A stretch of 13,898 bases of DNA from Prevotella sp. UBA1395. Lineage in GTDB: Bacteria > Bacteroidota > Bacteroidia > Bacteroidales > Bacteroidaceae. The stretch lies in assembly GCA_002305235.1 (NCBI GenBank), contig DBQL01000133.1:1886-15783 (forward strand), in the 5' to 3' direction. Shown here in pieces: positions 6,178 to 13,009 of the stretch (position 1 is the stretch's first letter; every line of letters begins with the position of its first letter). A program made the translations under genes and the position numbers. The notes beneath the pieces are model-generated. The model saw only the letters and a program-made list of their open reading frames with translations, was not told the origin of the DNA and searched no databases.

Positions 6178-6387
6178 TCGGGTGGGAGAGTGTCCCGTTT
6201 GCATCGTTTGGCAGTGGTCGGCCGTCAAGACCCCGTGGGCGACACGGCCAAGGGTGGCGTAAGGTATGATGGTGGCTCGTGCCCTGCCATATAAATATGG
6301 TATACCGGCCGATGGTCATCACAAGGTCGCGACAGGAAAGCACCAATGCCGATACAAAAGCATTTTTTAAGATTTTCTTTTGAAATG
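6178..6387 (+). other. Intergenic stretch between the TPR gene and the aromatic operon promoter
   Basis: No gene is supported here. GGCCGT at 6220-6225 can pair with ACGGCC at 6244-6249. CCATAT at 6287-6292 forms a perfect small hairpin with ATATGG at 6295-6300, and it abuts the palindrome GGTATACC at 6299-6306. None has a U-tract. How the upstream transcript ends is not clear; the small palindromes could be operator-like but this is not supported further. Confidence 0.35.
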
Positions 6388-6419
6388 TTTGTCAGTTTCG
6401 AAAAAATGTTATACTTTTG
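6388..6419 (+). promoter_or_regulatory. Promoter of the aromatic amino acid operon
   Basis: TTTG at 6388-6391 and TACTTTTG at 6412-6419 are separated by 20 bases, an excellent match to the Bacteroidota sigma-ABfr type promoter (TTTG, about 20, TAnnTTTG). Transcription should start near 6425, giving a leader of about 200 bases before pheA that includes the leader peptide and attenuator. Confidence 0.85.
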
Positions 6420-6447
6420 CAGTCAACAATAGGAAATAAGAAGAAAC

Positions 6448-6522
6448 ATGAAGTCTTACGCATCTTATCTGTATTTTTATTTTTACTTTGCAAGCGATTG
6501 TGAAGCGGGAAGTTGCGTGTAG
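6448..6522 (+). CDS. Tyr/Phe-rich leader peptide of the pheA operon attenuator
   Basis: An ATG at 6448 opens a 24-codon ORF ending in TAG at 6520-6522. Eight residues are aromatic: Tyr at 4, 7, 9, 11 and 13 and Phe at 10, 12 and 14. Residues 7-14 read YLYFYFYF. The rest is unremarkable (start MKSYAS, end ASDCEAGSCV). An A/G-rich stretch (AGGAAATAAGAAGAAAC) precedes the ATG. It follows a consensus promoter and precedes a terminator that stands just before pheA, the standard placement of a control peptide. Its role would be cis sensing: ribosomes short of charged tRNA-Tyr or tRNA-Phe pause in the aromatic run. The peptide itself need not have a function. The ORF, composition and position are seen directly; the mechanism is inferred from enterobacterial phe, trp and his leaders. 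Confidence 0.85.
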   Translation: MKSYASYLYFYFYFASDCEAGSCV

Positions 6523-6580
6523 ATTTCAACTTAAGACAAACATATACAACAAGTAGTGTATACGACAAGTCCCGCTTCAT
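6458..6580 (+). promoter_or_regulatory. Transcription attenuator: pause (1:2) and antiterminator (2:3) pairings
   Basis: Segment 1 (ACGCATCTT, 6458-6466, inside the leader ORF) can pair with segment 2a (AAGTTGCGT, 6510-6518) with one mismatch. Segment 2b (TGAAGCGGGA, 6501-6510, end of the leader ORF) is exactly complementary to TCCCGCTTCA at 6570-6579, the 5' arm of the terminator, with three further pairs TTG/CAA (6513-6515 with 6566-6568) beyond a small internal loop. A ribosome paused in the aromatic codons (6466-6489) would leave 2b free to form the antiterminator. One that reaches the stop at 6520 would cover 2b and let the terminator fold. The complementarities are read from the sequence; the switch is inference. 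Confidence 0.8.
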
Positions 6581-6600
6581 CATCATGAGGCGGGATTTTT
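6567..6600 (+). terminator. Intrinsic terminator (3:4) of the attenuator, before pheA
   Basis: TCCCGCTTCAT at 6570-6580 pairs with ATGAGGCGGGA at 6585-6595 across a four-base loop, with a single U-G wobble, followed by TTTTT at 6596-6600. It ends 31 bases before the pheA ATG and lies within the operon's own transcript, so it must be conditional for the operon to be expressed. Its left arm is the same segment that can pair with the end of the leader ORF. Confidence 0.9.
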
Positions 6601-6631
6601 GATATACCGACAGGACGAAGAGAAAGAACAG

Positions 6632-7504
6632 ATGAAGAGAATAGCGATACAAGGTGTACCCGGGTCGTTTCACGATATTGCGGCGCATCAATATTTTAAG
6701 GACGAACAGATGCAACTGATATGTTGCTCCACTTTCGAGGAAGTGTTCGAGAATATCAAGCGAGACCCCACGGTCATAGGCGTCTTGGCCATAGAGAATA
6801 CCATCGCCGGGTCGCTGCTGCACAATTACGATTTGCTGCGGGCAAGTGACACCACCATCGTGGGTGAGCACAAATTGCACATTTGCCACTCCATCTGTTG
6901 TTTGCCTGAAGACGACTGGTCGACCATTCAAGAGGTGCACTCGCATCCCGTGGCACTCATGCAGTGTCGGGGATTCCTTGCCAACCATCCCACGCTGAAG
7001 GCTGTCGAGAGCGAGGATACGGCCGGGAGCGCCGAGTATATCAGCAGGCACAAGTGCCGCGGATGGGCTGCCATCTGCCATGCCGATGCCGCGAAGATGT
7101 ACGGGTTGAAAGTGTTGGAAGACCATATCGAGGACAATAAGCACAACTTCACGCGGTTCTTGGTGGTGAGTGACCCCCGTAAGGCTGACTATCTGCGGCC
7201 GTTAGACCGGTCGAGAAAGGCCAGTCTGGTGTTCTCGCTGCCCCATGCCGAAGGCTCTTTGTCCAAGGTGCTGACCATATTGAGCTTTTATGACATCAAT
7301 CTGACGAAGATACAGTCGCTGCCCATCATCGGGCACGAGTGGGAATACCTGTTCTATGTAGACGTGACCTTTGACGATGTGGTGCGCTATCGGCAGTCGA
7401 TCGATGCCATCATGCCGCTTACCAAGGATATCAAAATTATCGGAGAGTATCGCGAGGCGCCTACGCCGGCAACCGGACTGCATGCAGAAACCGCGAAATC
7501 ATAA
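6632..7504 (+). CDS. pheA: Prephenate dehydratase with C-terminal ACT domain
   Basis: A 290-residue cytoplasmic enzyme that decarboxylates and dehydrates prephenate to phenylpyruvate, the committed step to phenylalanine. The catalytic domain (1-180) starts with IAIQGVPGSFHD and contains IENTIAGS at 54-61 and the signature NFTRF at 172-176, whose Thr174 is the catalytic residue. The ACT regulatory domain (about 195-275) has KASLVFSLPHAEGSLSKVLTIL, matching the GAL-type region, and INLTKIQSLP at 222-231, where many PheA proteins have ESRP. There is no fused chorismate mutase; that activity is supplied two genes downstream. The ATG at 6632 is chosen because the family starts with this MKRIAIQG stretch; the frame reaches back to a TTG at 6599 inside the terminator T-tract, which is not credible as a start. 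First structural gene of the operon, immediately after the attenuator. Confidence 0.96.
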   Translation: MKRIAIQGVPGSFHDIAAHQYFKDEQMQLICCSTFEEVFENIKRDPTVIGVLAIENTIAGSLLHNYDLLRASDTTIVGEHKLHICHSICCLPEDDWSTIQEVHSHPVALMQCRGFLANHPTLKAVESEDTAGSAEYISRHKCRGWAAICHADAAKMYGLKVLEDHIEDNKHNFTRFLVVSDPRKADYLRPLDRSRKASLVFSLPHAEGSLSKVLTILSFYDINLTKIQSLPIIGHEWEYLFYVDVTFDDVVRYRQSIDAIMPLTKDIKIIGEYREAPTPATGLHAETAKS

Positions 7505-7520
7505 ACATAAAGCAAGAACG

Positions 7521-8690
7521 ATGATACAACCAGCAGCAAGAGTAAACTCTGTTCAGGAATACTATTTCAGCAGGAAATTGAAGGAAGTGGCACAGATGAA
7601 TGCCGAGGGATTGAATGTGATCTCGTTGGCCATCGGGTCGCCCGACATGCCCCCCTCGGAGCAAACCATCGAGAAGTTGTGCGAGGTGGCCCGGGATCCC
7701 AAGGCCCACGGCTATCAACCCACGGCGGGATTGCCCGAGTTGAGACAGGCAATGGCGGGATTTTACAAGCGCGTTTATGGTGTGGAGGTAGACTGGCGGA
7801 CGGAGCTTCAGCCCATCATCGGCTCCAAGGAGGGCATCATGTATGCCACATTGGCATTCTGCAACGCCGGCGACGAGGTGCTCGTGCCCGACCCGGGATA
7901 CCCCACTTATACGGCCATCAACAACATCTTCGGTACTAAAATCGTTTATTACAACCTGCGCGAAGACAACGGATGGCAGCCCGACTTTGACGAACTGGAG
8001 CGGATGGATCTCTCGAAGGTCAAGGTGATGTGGACCAATTATCCCAACATGCCCACGGGAGGCAATGCCCGTAGGGAGACATTCGAGAAGCTCGTCGACT
8101 TTGCCCGGCGTCATGAGATAGTGGTGGTGAACGACAATCCCTATTCACTCATCCTCAATGAACATCCCATGAGCATCATGCAGGTACCCGGAGCCAAAGA
8201 CTGTTGTGTGGAGTTCAACTCTATGTCGAAGAGCCATAACATGCCCGGATGGCGTATGGCGATGATGGTAGGCAATAAGGAGTATATCTCTTGGATGTTC
8301 AAGATTCAGAGCAATATAGAGAATGGCATGTTCCGGGGCATACAACTGGCCGCCGCGGAGGCGTTCAATACCAACTCCGAGGAATGGCACAGGGTGAACA
8401 ATATCGAGAACTACGGCAGGCGACGGGCCATTGCCGAGCAGATCATGACAGCCTTGGGTTGCAGCTTTGACCCTGCTCAGGTGGGCATGTTCCTGTGGGG
8501 GCGAATCCCCGACAGCTATGCCAACGTGGAGGATCTCACCGAGAAGGTGCTACATGAGGCACGCGTTTTCATCACACCGGGATTCATCTTCGGCGAGAAC
8601 GGCAAGCGATACATCCGCATATCACTATGCGCTAAGGATGAGAACATCAGGGAAGCATTGGAAAGAATCATTTTGTGGAAGAATAAATAA
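7521..8690 (+). CDS. PLP-dependent class I/II aminotransferase, probably aromatic or prephenate aminotransferase
   Basis: A 389-residue fold type I aminotransferase. The PLP lysine is K237 in SMSKSHNMPGWR; the cofactor aspartate and tyrosine are in NDNPYS at 204-209; NMPTG at 176-180 and the substrate-carboxylate arginine in YIRISL (R366) are in their expected places. GYQPTAGLPELRQAMA at 64-79 is typical of the I-alpha/I-gamma groups. It lies 16 bases after pheA and 10 before the DAHP synthase fusion. The most likely job is therefore the final transamination of phenylpyruvate and 4-hydroxyphenylpyruvate to Phe and Tyr, with prephenate amination as an alternative. Sequence alone does not separate it from LL-diaminopimelate or aspartate aminotransferases, so no symbol is given. 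The frame is open 50 codons upstream into pheA, but the ATG at 7521 fits the family start and the operon spacing. Confidence 0.88.
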   Translation: MIQPAARVNSVQEYYFSRKLKEVAQMNAEGLNVISLAIGSPDMPPSEQTIEKLCEVARDPKAHGYQPTAGLPELRQAMAGFYKRVYGVEVDWRTELQPIIGSKEGIMYATLAFCNAGDEVLVPDPGYPTYTAINNIFGTKIVYYNLREDNGWQPDFDELERMDLSKVKVMWTNYPNMPTGGNARRETFEKLVDFARRHEIVVVNDNPYSLILNEHPMSIMQVPGAKDCCVEFNSMSKSHNMPGWRMAMMVGNKEYISWMFKIQSNIENGMFRGIQLAAAEAFNTNSEEWHRVNNIENYGRRRAIAEQIMTALGCSFDPAQVGMFLWGRIPDSYANVEDLTEKVLHEARVFITPGFIFGENGKRYIRISLCAKDENIREALERIILWKNK

Positions 8691-8700
8691 ACATGATATT

Positions 8701-9792
8701 ATGAGCGAATTATCAAAAAATCGAGATATGGAACTGGATTTAGAACCGTTGAATTTACCAAGTGACAACGAACGTCCCATCGTCATTGCGGGTCCCTGCA
8801 GTGCCGAGACAGAGGAACAAGTGATGACCACCGCCCGCCAACTGAAGGAGAAGGGCTGCCACATGTTTCGTGCCGGCGTGTGGAAACCGCGCACCAAGCC
8901 GGGCGGATTCGAGGGTAATGGCGAGATGGCGCTGCCTTGGTTGAAGCAGGTGAAAGCAGAAACCGGCATGCTGGTATCTACCGAAGTGGCCAAGCCCGAG
9001 CACGTGGAGCTGTGCCTGAAATATGACATCGATATCCTGTGGGTGGGTGCACGCACCGCGGCCAACCCCTTCGCGATGCAGGATGTGGCCGACAGCCTCA
9101 AGGGAGTGGATATTCCCGTATTTGTGAAAAACCCCGTAAACCCCGACCTCGACCTGTGGATCGGTGCCCTTGAGCGTATCAATCAGGCGGGGGTGAAGCG
9201 CATGGCTGCCATTCATCGCGGCTTCTCGAGCTATGACAAGAAGATCTATCGCAACCTGCCCATGTGGCAAATCCCGATGGAACTGCATCGCCGTGTGCCC
9301 GAATTGCCGCTGATTTGCGATCCCAGTCATATCGGAGGCCGCCGCGAACTGATAGCACCCCTGTGCCAACAGGCAATGGATATGGGCTTCGACGGACTGA
9401 TCGTAGAGAGCCATTGCAACCCCGATTGTGCGTGGAGCGATGCCCGTCAGCAGGTCACTCCCGATGTGTTGGACTACATATTGAGCATTCTTGTGGTGCG
9501 CGATGAGACTTTAACGACAGAGGATATCAAGTTGTTGCGCAGGCAGATAGATGATTTTGATAACCAGTTGCTTGAACTTTTGGCCAAGCGAATGCGCGTT
9601 TGCCGAGAGATCGGACAATACAAGAAAGAGCACAATATGACCGTGTTTCAGGCCAATCGCTATAACGAGATCTTGGAAAAGCGAGGTGCTCAGGCCAGTC
9701 TTTGCGGCATAGACGCGGAGTGTGCGGCGCATATCTTTGAGCTGATCCATCAGGAAAGCGTCAGACAGCAGATTGAAATCTTGAACCAATAG
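8701..9792 (+). CDS. Bifunctional DAHP synthase / chorismate mutase
   Basis: A 363-residue fusion. Residues about 25-265 are a class I-beta DAHP synthase (KDO8PS-like TIM barrel), with GPCSAE at 31-36, KPRTKPGGFEG at 62-72 and CDPSH at 206-210 that together hold phosphoenolpyruvate and the metal. This is the entry reaction of the shikimate pathway from PEP and erythrose 4-phosphate. Residues about 270-355 are an AroQ-type chorismate mutase, with LRRQIDDFDNQLLELLAKRMRV followed by IGQYKKEHN, making prephenate from chorismate. The gene therefore provides both the first step and the branch step of Phe/Tyr synthesis in one protein. In this family the mutase domain often serves as the allosteric site for the synthase, so prephenate or aromatic end products may inhibit it (family knowledge). 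ATG at 8701 chosen; an ATG at 8694 stops at once. Known elsewhere as aroF, aroG or pheB; naming varies. Confidence 0.95.
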   Translation: MSELSKNRDMELDLEPLNLPSDNERPIVIAGPCSAETEEQVMTTARQLKEKGCHMFRAGVWKPRTKPGGFEGNGEMALPWLKQVKAETGMLVSTEVAKPEHVELCLKYDIDILWVGARTAANPFAMQDVADSLKGVDIPVFVKNPVNPDLDLWIGALERINQAGVKRMAAIHRGFSSYDKKIYRNLPMWQIPMELHRRVPELPLICDPSHIGGRRELIAPLCQQAMDMGFDGLIVESHCNPDCAWSDARQQVTPDVLDYILSILVVRDETLTTEDIKLLRRQIDDFDNQLLELLAKRMRVCREIGQYKKEHNMTVFQANRYNEILEKRGAQASLCGIDAECAAHIFELIHQESVRQQIEILNQ

Positions 9793-9814
9793 GCCCTGAA
9801 GTCACGCAGAAGAC

Positions 9815-10591
9815 ATGAAAATATTAGTCATGGGAGCCGGCAAAATGGGCTCCTTCTTTATCGATTTGTTGAGTTTCGACCACGAGGTGGCCGTATATGA
9901 AAAGGATGCCCGTCGGCTGAGATTTACCTACAACTGTCAGCGTTTCACCTCGTTGGAAGAAATCAAGGATTTCAAGCCGCAGCTGGTCATCAATGCCGTG
10001 ACCGTGAAATACACGCTTCCGGCATTCGAGGAGGTGCTTCCCGTACTGCCGGCCGACTGTATCATCTCTGATATCGCGTCGGTGAAGACCAACCTGAAAG
10101 ATTTCTACGAGCGGGCCGCACACCCCTATGTCTCCACCCATCCGATGTTCGGGCCCACGTTTGCCAATCTCAACCAACTCTCGGAAGAGAATGCCATCAT
10201 CATCTCCGAGGGCGATTACATGGGTCGCATCTTCTTCAAGGAACTGTATCGGAAGTTGGGACTCAATATCTATGAGTACACTTTCGAGGAGCACGACAAG
10301 ACCGTGGCCTATTCGTTGAGCATTCCTTTCGTGTCGACCTTTGTCTTTGCGGCGGTGATGCAGCATCAGGACGCGCCGGGAACGACCTTCAAGCGGCACA
10401 TGAGAATTGCCAAGGGTGTGCTCTCGGAAGATAATTACCTGTTGCAAGAGGTGCTTTTCAACCCTTACACCCACGATCAAGTGTCGCAGATCCGGGTTGA
10501 GTTGAAAGAACTGTTGGATATTATCGACAGGAAAGATGCCGAGGGTATGAGGAACTATTTGACCAAAATCCGGAAAAATGTGTTTGAATAA
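9815..10591 (+). CDS. tyrA: Prephenate dehydrogenase
   Basis: A 258-residue NAD(P)-dependent enzyme converting prephenate to 4-hydroxyphenylpyruvate for tyrosine synthesis. The Rossmann fingerprint GAGKMG is at residues 7-12, with E29 in VAVYEKD, which favours NAD over NADP. SDIASVK at 85-91 and STHPMFGP at 107-114 carry the conserved Ser and the His of the active site, and the helical C-terminal half (FNPYTHDQVSQIRVELKELLDII) completes the dimer fold. It is short compared with many TyrA proteins: no fused chorismate mutase and no ACT domain, so direct feedback control is less likely than for the fusion enzyme upstream. It is the last gene of the operon, 22 bases after the DAHP synthase fusion. 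The pair AATATC at 10616-10621 and GATATT at 10644-10649 downstream is too weak to call a terminator. Confidence 0.93.
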   Translation: MKILVMGAGKMGSFFIDLLSFDHEVAVYEKDARRLRFTYNCQRFTSLEEIKDFKPQLVINAVTVKYTLPAFEEVLPVLPADCIISDIASVKTNLKDFYERAAHPYVSTHPMFGPTFANLNQLSEENAIIISEGDYMGRIFFKELYRKLGLNIYEYTFEEHDKTVAYSLSIPFVSTFVFAAVMQHQDAPGTTFKRHMRIAKGVLSEDNYLLQEVLFNPYTHDQVSQIRVELKELLDIIDRKDAEGMRNYLTKIRKNVFE

Positions 10592-10654
10592 GGCAAAATA
10601 ATATAATTCACGTTAAATATCGATGATAACAGCCTCATATCGGGATATTCATGC

Positions 10655-10662
10655 TAACTTTG
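10655..10662 (+). promoter_or_regulatory. -7 promoter element of the SIMPL-domain gene
   Basis: TAACTTTG is an exact TAnnTTTG match 29 bases before the ATG at 10692. The -33 region has no clear TTTG. It suggests that this gene is a separate unit from the aromatic operon. Confidence 0.55.
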
Positions 10663-10691
10663 AATAATCAATCACTCAAAAGACAAGCACT

Positions 10692-11396
10692 ATGAAGAAT
10701 TCTCGCATTTATGAGGCTGTTGTCATTTCCATTGGAATCATCGTTCTTGGCCTGTGCATACGTTGGGGCATCGACGATTTTGCCAATAAAGACCGCAAAG
10801 TGACCGTCAAAGGACTGGCAGAACGTGAAGTTGAGGCCGACAAGGTAACTTGGCCGGTGTCGTTCAAGGAGATGGGCAATGACCTTCCGGAACTTTACGA
10901 CCGCATTGCCGTGAAGCAACAGCAGATCAAGACTTTTCTTCAGCAGAATGGTGTGAAGCCCAATGAAATCGAGACCAACGCACCCAAGGTGGTCGATATG
11001 AATGCCGACCAATACTCGGTCAATCGTCAACCCTATCGTTATAACATCACCTCGACGCTCACGGTCACCTCGCACGACGTGAAACTGGTGCGTTCCATCA
11101 TCGCCCGCCAAGGCGAATTGCTCAAGAAAGGCATCGCCATTGTCGTGGGAGACTACGATTCACAGGTGCTGTATGAATATGTATCGTTCAAGGATATGAA
11201 GCCCAAGATGATGGAAGAGGCCATCCGTAATGCGGAGATGACGGCCAAGCAGTTTGCCGAGAACTCACGATCGAAACTCAATAAGATTGTCAGCGCCGAC
11301 CAAGGACAGTTTTCTATCGAGAATAGAGACCAAAACACGCCTTACATCAAGAAGGTAAGGGTGGTGACAACCGTTACTTATTCTTTGAAAAATTAA
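10692..11396 (+). CDS. SIMPL-domain (DUF541) membrane-anchored protein
   Basis: 234 residues with an N-terminal hydrophobic helix (about 8-27, EAVVISIGIIVLGLCIRWGI) that acts as an uncleaved anchor or signal; there is no lipobox. The rest (about 37-232) matches the SIMPL/DUF541 family (E. coli YggE, Brucella BP26): KVTVKGLAEREVEADKVTWPVSF opens the domain, and KVRVVTTVTYSLKN is the closing strand. In between are QQIKTFLQQNGVKPNEIET and the helix AIRNAEMTAKQFAENS. SIMPL proteins are periplasmic and form oligomeric assemblies in some species. Links to oxidative stress and envelope functions are reported, but no biochemical activity is established. It stands 100 bases after tyrA with its own -7 element, so it is probably not part of the aromatic operon. 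Family certain in outline; role unknown. Confidence 0.87.
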   Translation: MKNSRIYEAVVISIGIIVLGLCIRWGIDDFANKDRKVTVKGLAEREVEADKVTWPVSFKEMGNDLPELYDRIAVKQQQIKTFLQQNGVKPNEIETNAPKVVDMNADQYSVNRQPYRYNITSTLTVTSHDVKLVRSIIARQGELLKKGIAIVVGDYDSQVLYEYVSFKDMKPKMMEEAIRNAEMTAKQFAENSRSKLNKIVSADQGQFSIENRDQNTPYIKKVRVVTTVTYSLKN

Positions 11397-11423
11397 TTCC
11401 AATGTTCAATAAGAATTAATTTT
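11389..11423 (+). terminator. AT-rich hairpin at the end of the SIMPL gene (weak terminator)
   Basis: AAAATTAATTC at 11389-11399 is perfectly complementary to GAATTAATTTT at 11413-11423, overlapping the stop codon and ending in four T. The A-tract/T-tract pairing resembles a terminator, but the stem has only one G-C pair, so efficiency is doubtful. Confidence 0.35.
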
Positions 11424-11439
11424 GATAAAAAAAGTGTAC

Positions 11440-11475
11440 TTTGTTCTTTATTCAGATGATAATTTGCTAACTTTG
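11440..11475 (+). promoter_or_regulatory. Promoter for ffh
   Basis: TAACTTTG at 11468-11475 is an exact -7 match, and TTTG at 11440-11443 is a possible -33 element at a rather long spacing of 24. The leader to the ATG is about 75 bases. Confidence 0.55.
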
Positions 11476-11557
11476 CATCTTCAATAGGAAAGGCTTTGCC
11501 TTGGTGTGATGCCGGGGCAGAAATCATTTGCTAAAACTGTAGCTATTATCATCATAT

Positions 11558-12910
11558 ATGTTTGAAAATTTAACAGACCGACTTGAACGTTCCTTCAAAA
11601 TACTGAAAGGTGAGGGTAAGATTACCGAAATCAACGTTGCCGAAACCCTCAAGGATGTTCGCCGCGCATTGTTAGATGCCGATGTTAATTTCAAGGTAGC
11701 CAAGAGCTTTACGGACACCGTCAAGCAAAAAGCGCTGGGCATGAACGTACTCACTGCCGTGAAGCCCGGGCAATTGATGGTAAAGATTGTGCACGACGAG
11801 CTGGCCAAACTCATGGGTGGCGAGGCTGCCGAACTGCAACTGAACGGCCGCCCGTCTATCATCCTGATGTCAGGATTGCAGGGTTCGGGTAAGACCACTT
11901 TTAGTGGAAAGCTGGCTAATCTGCTCAAAAACAAACAAAAAAAGAACCCCCTGCTTGTGGCCTGTGACGTATATCGTCCGGCAGCCATCGACCAGTTGAA
12001 GGTGGTCGGTGAGCAGGTTGGTGTGCCCGTCTATACCGAGGAAGGCAACAAGAACGTCAATGAGATTGCGTCGCATGCCATCCATGAGGCCAAGGCCAAG
12101 GGTTATGACGTGGTGATTATCGATACTGCCGGCCGGTTGGCCGTAGACGAAGAGATGATGAATGAGATCGCGTCGCTGAAGCAAGCCGTTTCTCCCGACG
12201 AGACACTCTTTGTGGTTGACTCGATGACCGGACAGGATGCGGTGAACACTGCCAAGGAATTTAACGATCGTCTCAACTTTGACGGTGTGATCCTGACCAA
12301 GTTGGACGGCGACACCCGCGGTGGTGCGGCACTCTCCATACGTACGGTAGTGACCAAGCCCATCAAGTTTATCGGTACCGGCGAGAAGATGGAGGCTCTT
12401 GATGTGTTCCATCCCGACCGTATGGCCGATCGTATCTTGGGCATGGGCGACGTGGTATCGTTGGTGGAAAGGGCACAGGAACAGTTTGACGAAGAAGAGG
12501 CCAAGCGCCTGCAGAAGAAGATTCAGAAGAACAAGTTCGACTTCAACGACTTCCTCAATCAGATAGAACAGATCAAGAAGATGGGTAACCTGAAGGAGCT
12601 GGCATCGATGATTCCGGGTGTGGGCAAGGCCATCAAGGACATCGATATCGATGATAACGCTTTCAACGGCATTGAAGCCATCATCCGAAGCATGACCCCC
12701 AAGGAGCGCACCAATCCCGAATTGCTCAACCAAAGTCGCCGCCTGCGCATAGCCAAAGGTTCGGGAACAAGCATCCAAGAGGTGAACCGACTGGTGAAGC
12801 AGTTTGACCAGACACGCAAAATGATGAAGATGGTCACCGGCAACCAGATGAAGTCGATGATGGCCCGGATGAAAGACATGAAGGGCGGAATGCCCGGAAT
12901 GCCGGTCTGA
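11558..12910 (+). CDS. ffh: Signal recognition particle GTPase Ffh (SRP54)
   Basis: 450 residues, the full family length. It binds signal sequences of nascent membrane proteins together with 4.5S RNA and hands ribosomes to FtsY. The N domain is residues 1-95. The G domain has GLQGSGKTT at 106-114 (P-loop), DVYRPAA at 137-143, DTAGR at 189-193, TKLDGDTRGG at 247-256 and GTGEK at 273-277. The M domain (about 325-450) contains the RNA-binding SRRLRIAKGSG at 393-403 and a Met-rich C-terminus (MMKMVTGNQMKSMMARMKDMKGG) for signal-sequence contact. ATG at 11558 gives the standard MFENLTDRLERSFK start. It has its own upstream promoter and is followed by folD 99 bases later. The closest alternative, FtsY, lacks the M domain and is excluded. 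Confidence 0.98.
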   Translation: MFENLTDRLERSFKILKGEGKITEINVAETLKDVRRALLDADVNFKVAKSFTDTVKQKALGMNVLTAVKPGQLMVKIVHDELAKLMGGEAAELQLNGRPSIILMSGLQGSGKTTFSGKLANLLKNKQKKNPLLVACDVYRPAAIDQLKVVGEQVGVPVYTEEGNKNVNEIASHAIHEAKAKGYDVVIIDTAGRLAVDEEMMNEIASLKQAVSPDETLFVVDSMTGQDAVNTAKEFNDRLNFDGVILTKLDGDTRGGAALSIRTVVTKPIKFIGTGEKMEALDVFHPDRMADRILGMGDVVSLVERAQEQFDEEEAKRLQKKIQKNKFDFNDFLNQIEQIKKMGNLKELASMIPGVGKAIKDIDIDDNAFNGIEAIIRSMTPKERTNPELLNQSRRLRIAKGSGTSIQEVNRLVKQFDQTRKMMKMVTGNQMKSMMARMKDMKGGMPGMPV

Positions 12911-12929
12911 CAACAGGTCACACAGACCG
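12903..12929 (+). other. Hairpin overlapping the ffh stop codon
   Basis: CGGTCTG at 12903-12909 pairs perfectly with CAGACCG at 12923-12929, followed by only TTTG. It may weakly terminate or stabilise the ffh 3' end; readthrough into folD is plausible, since no consensus promoter is visible in the 99-base gap before folD. Confidence 0.3.
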
Positions 12930-13009
12930 TTTGTTGAGGCGAGGTGGCAATATCGGGTCTCGGCACAACGGATAACAGACTTTAAGATCATACAAATCAA
13001 TCAAGACAC

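Noticed and set aside
5266..6228. 320-codon minus-strand frame opposite the TPR gene
   Set aside because: The plus-strand TPR repeats are convincing; the antisense frame is a shadow without motifs.
6220..6249. GGCCGT/ACGGCC pair as a terminator for the TPR gene
   Set aside because: Only six base pairs with an 18-base loop and no T-tract after it.
11509..11565. 18-residue upstream ORF overlapping the ffh start codon out of frame
   Set aside because: No biased codon content, no associated hairpin switch; most likely chance in the ffh leader.
11870..13000. 376-codon minus-strand frame opposite ffh
   Set aside because: Lies entirely against the conserved ffh G and M domains; no independent evidence of coding.
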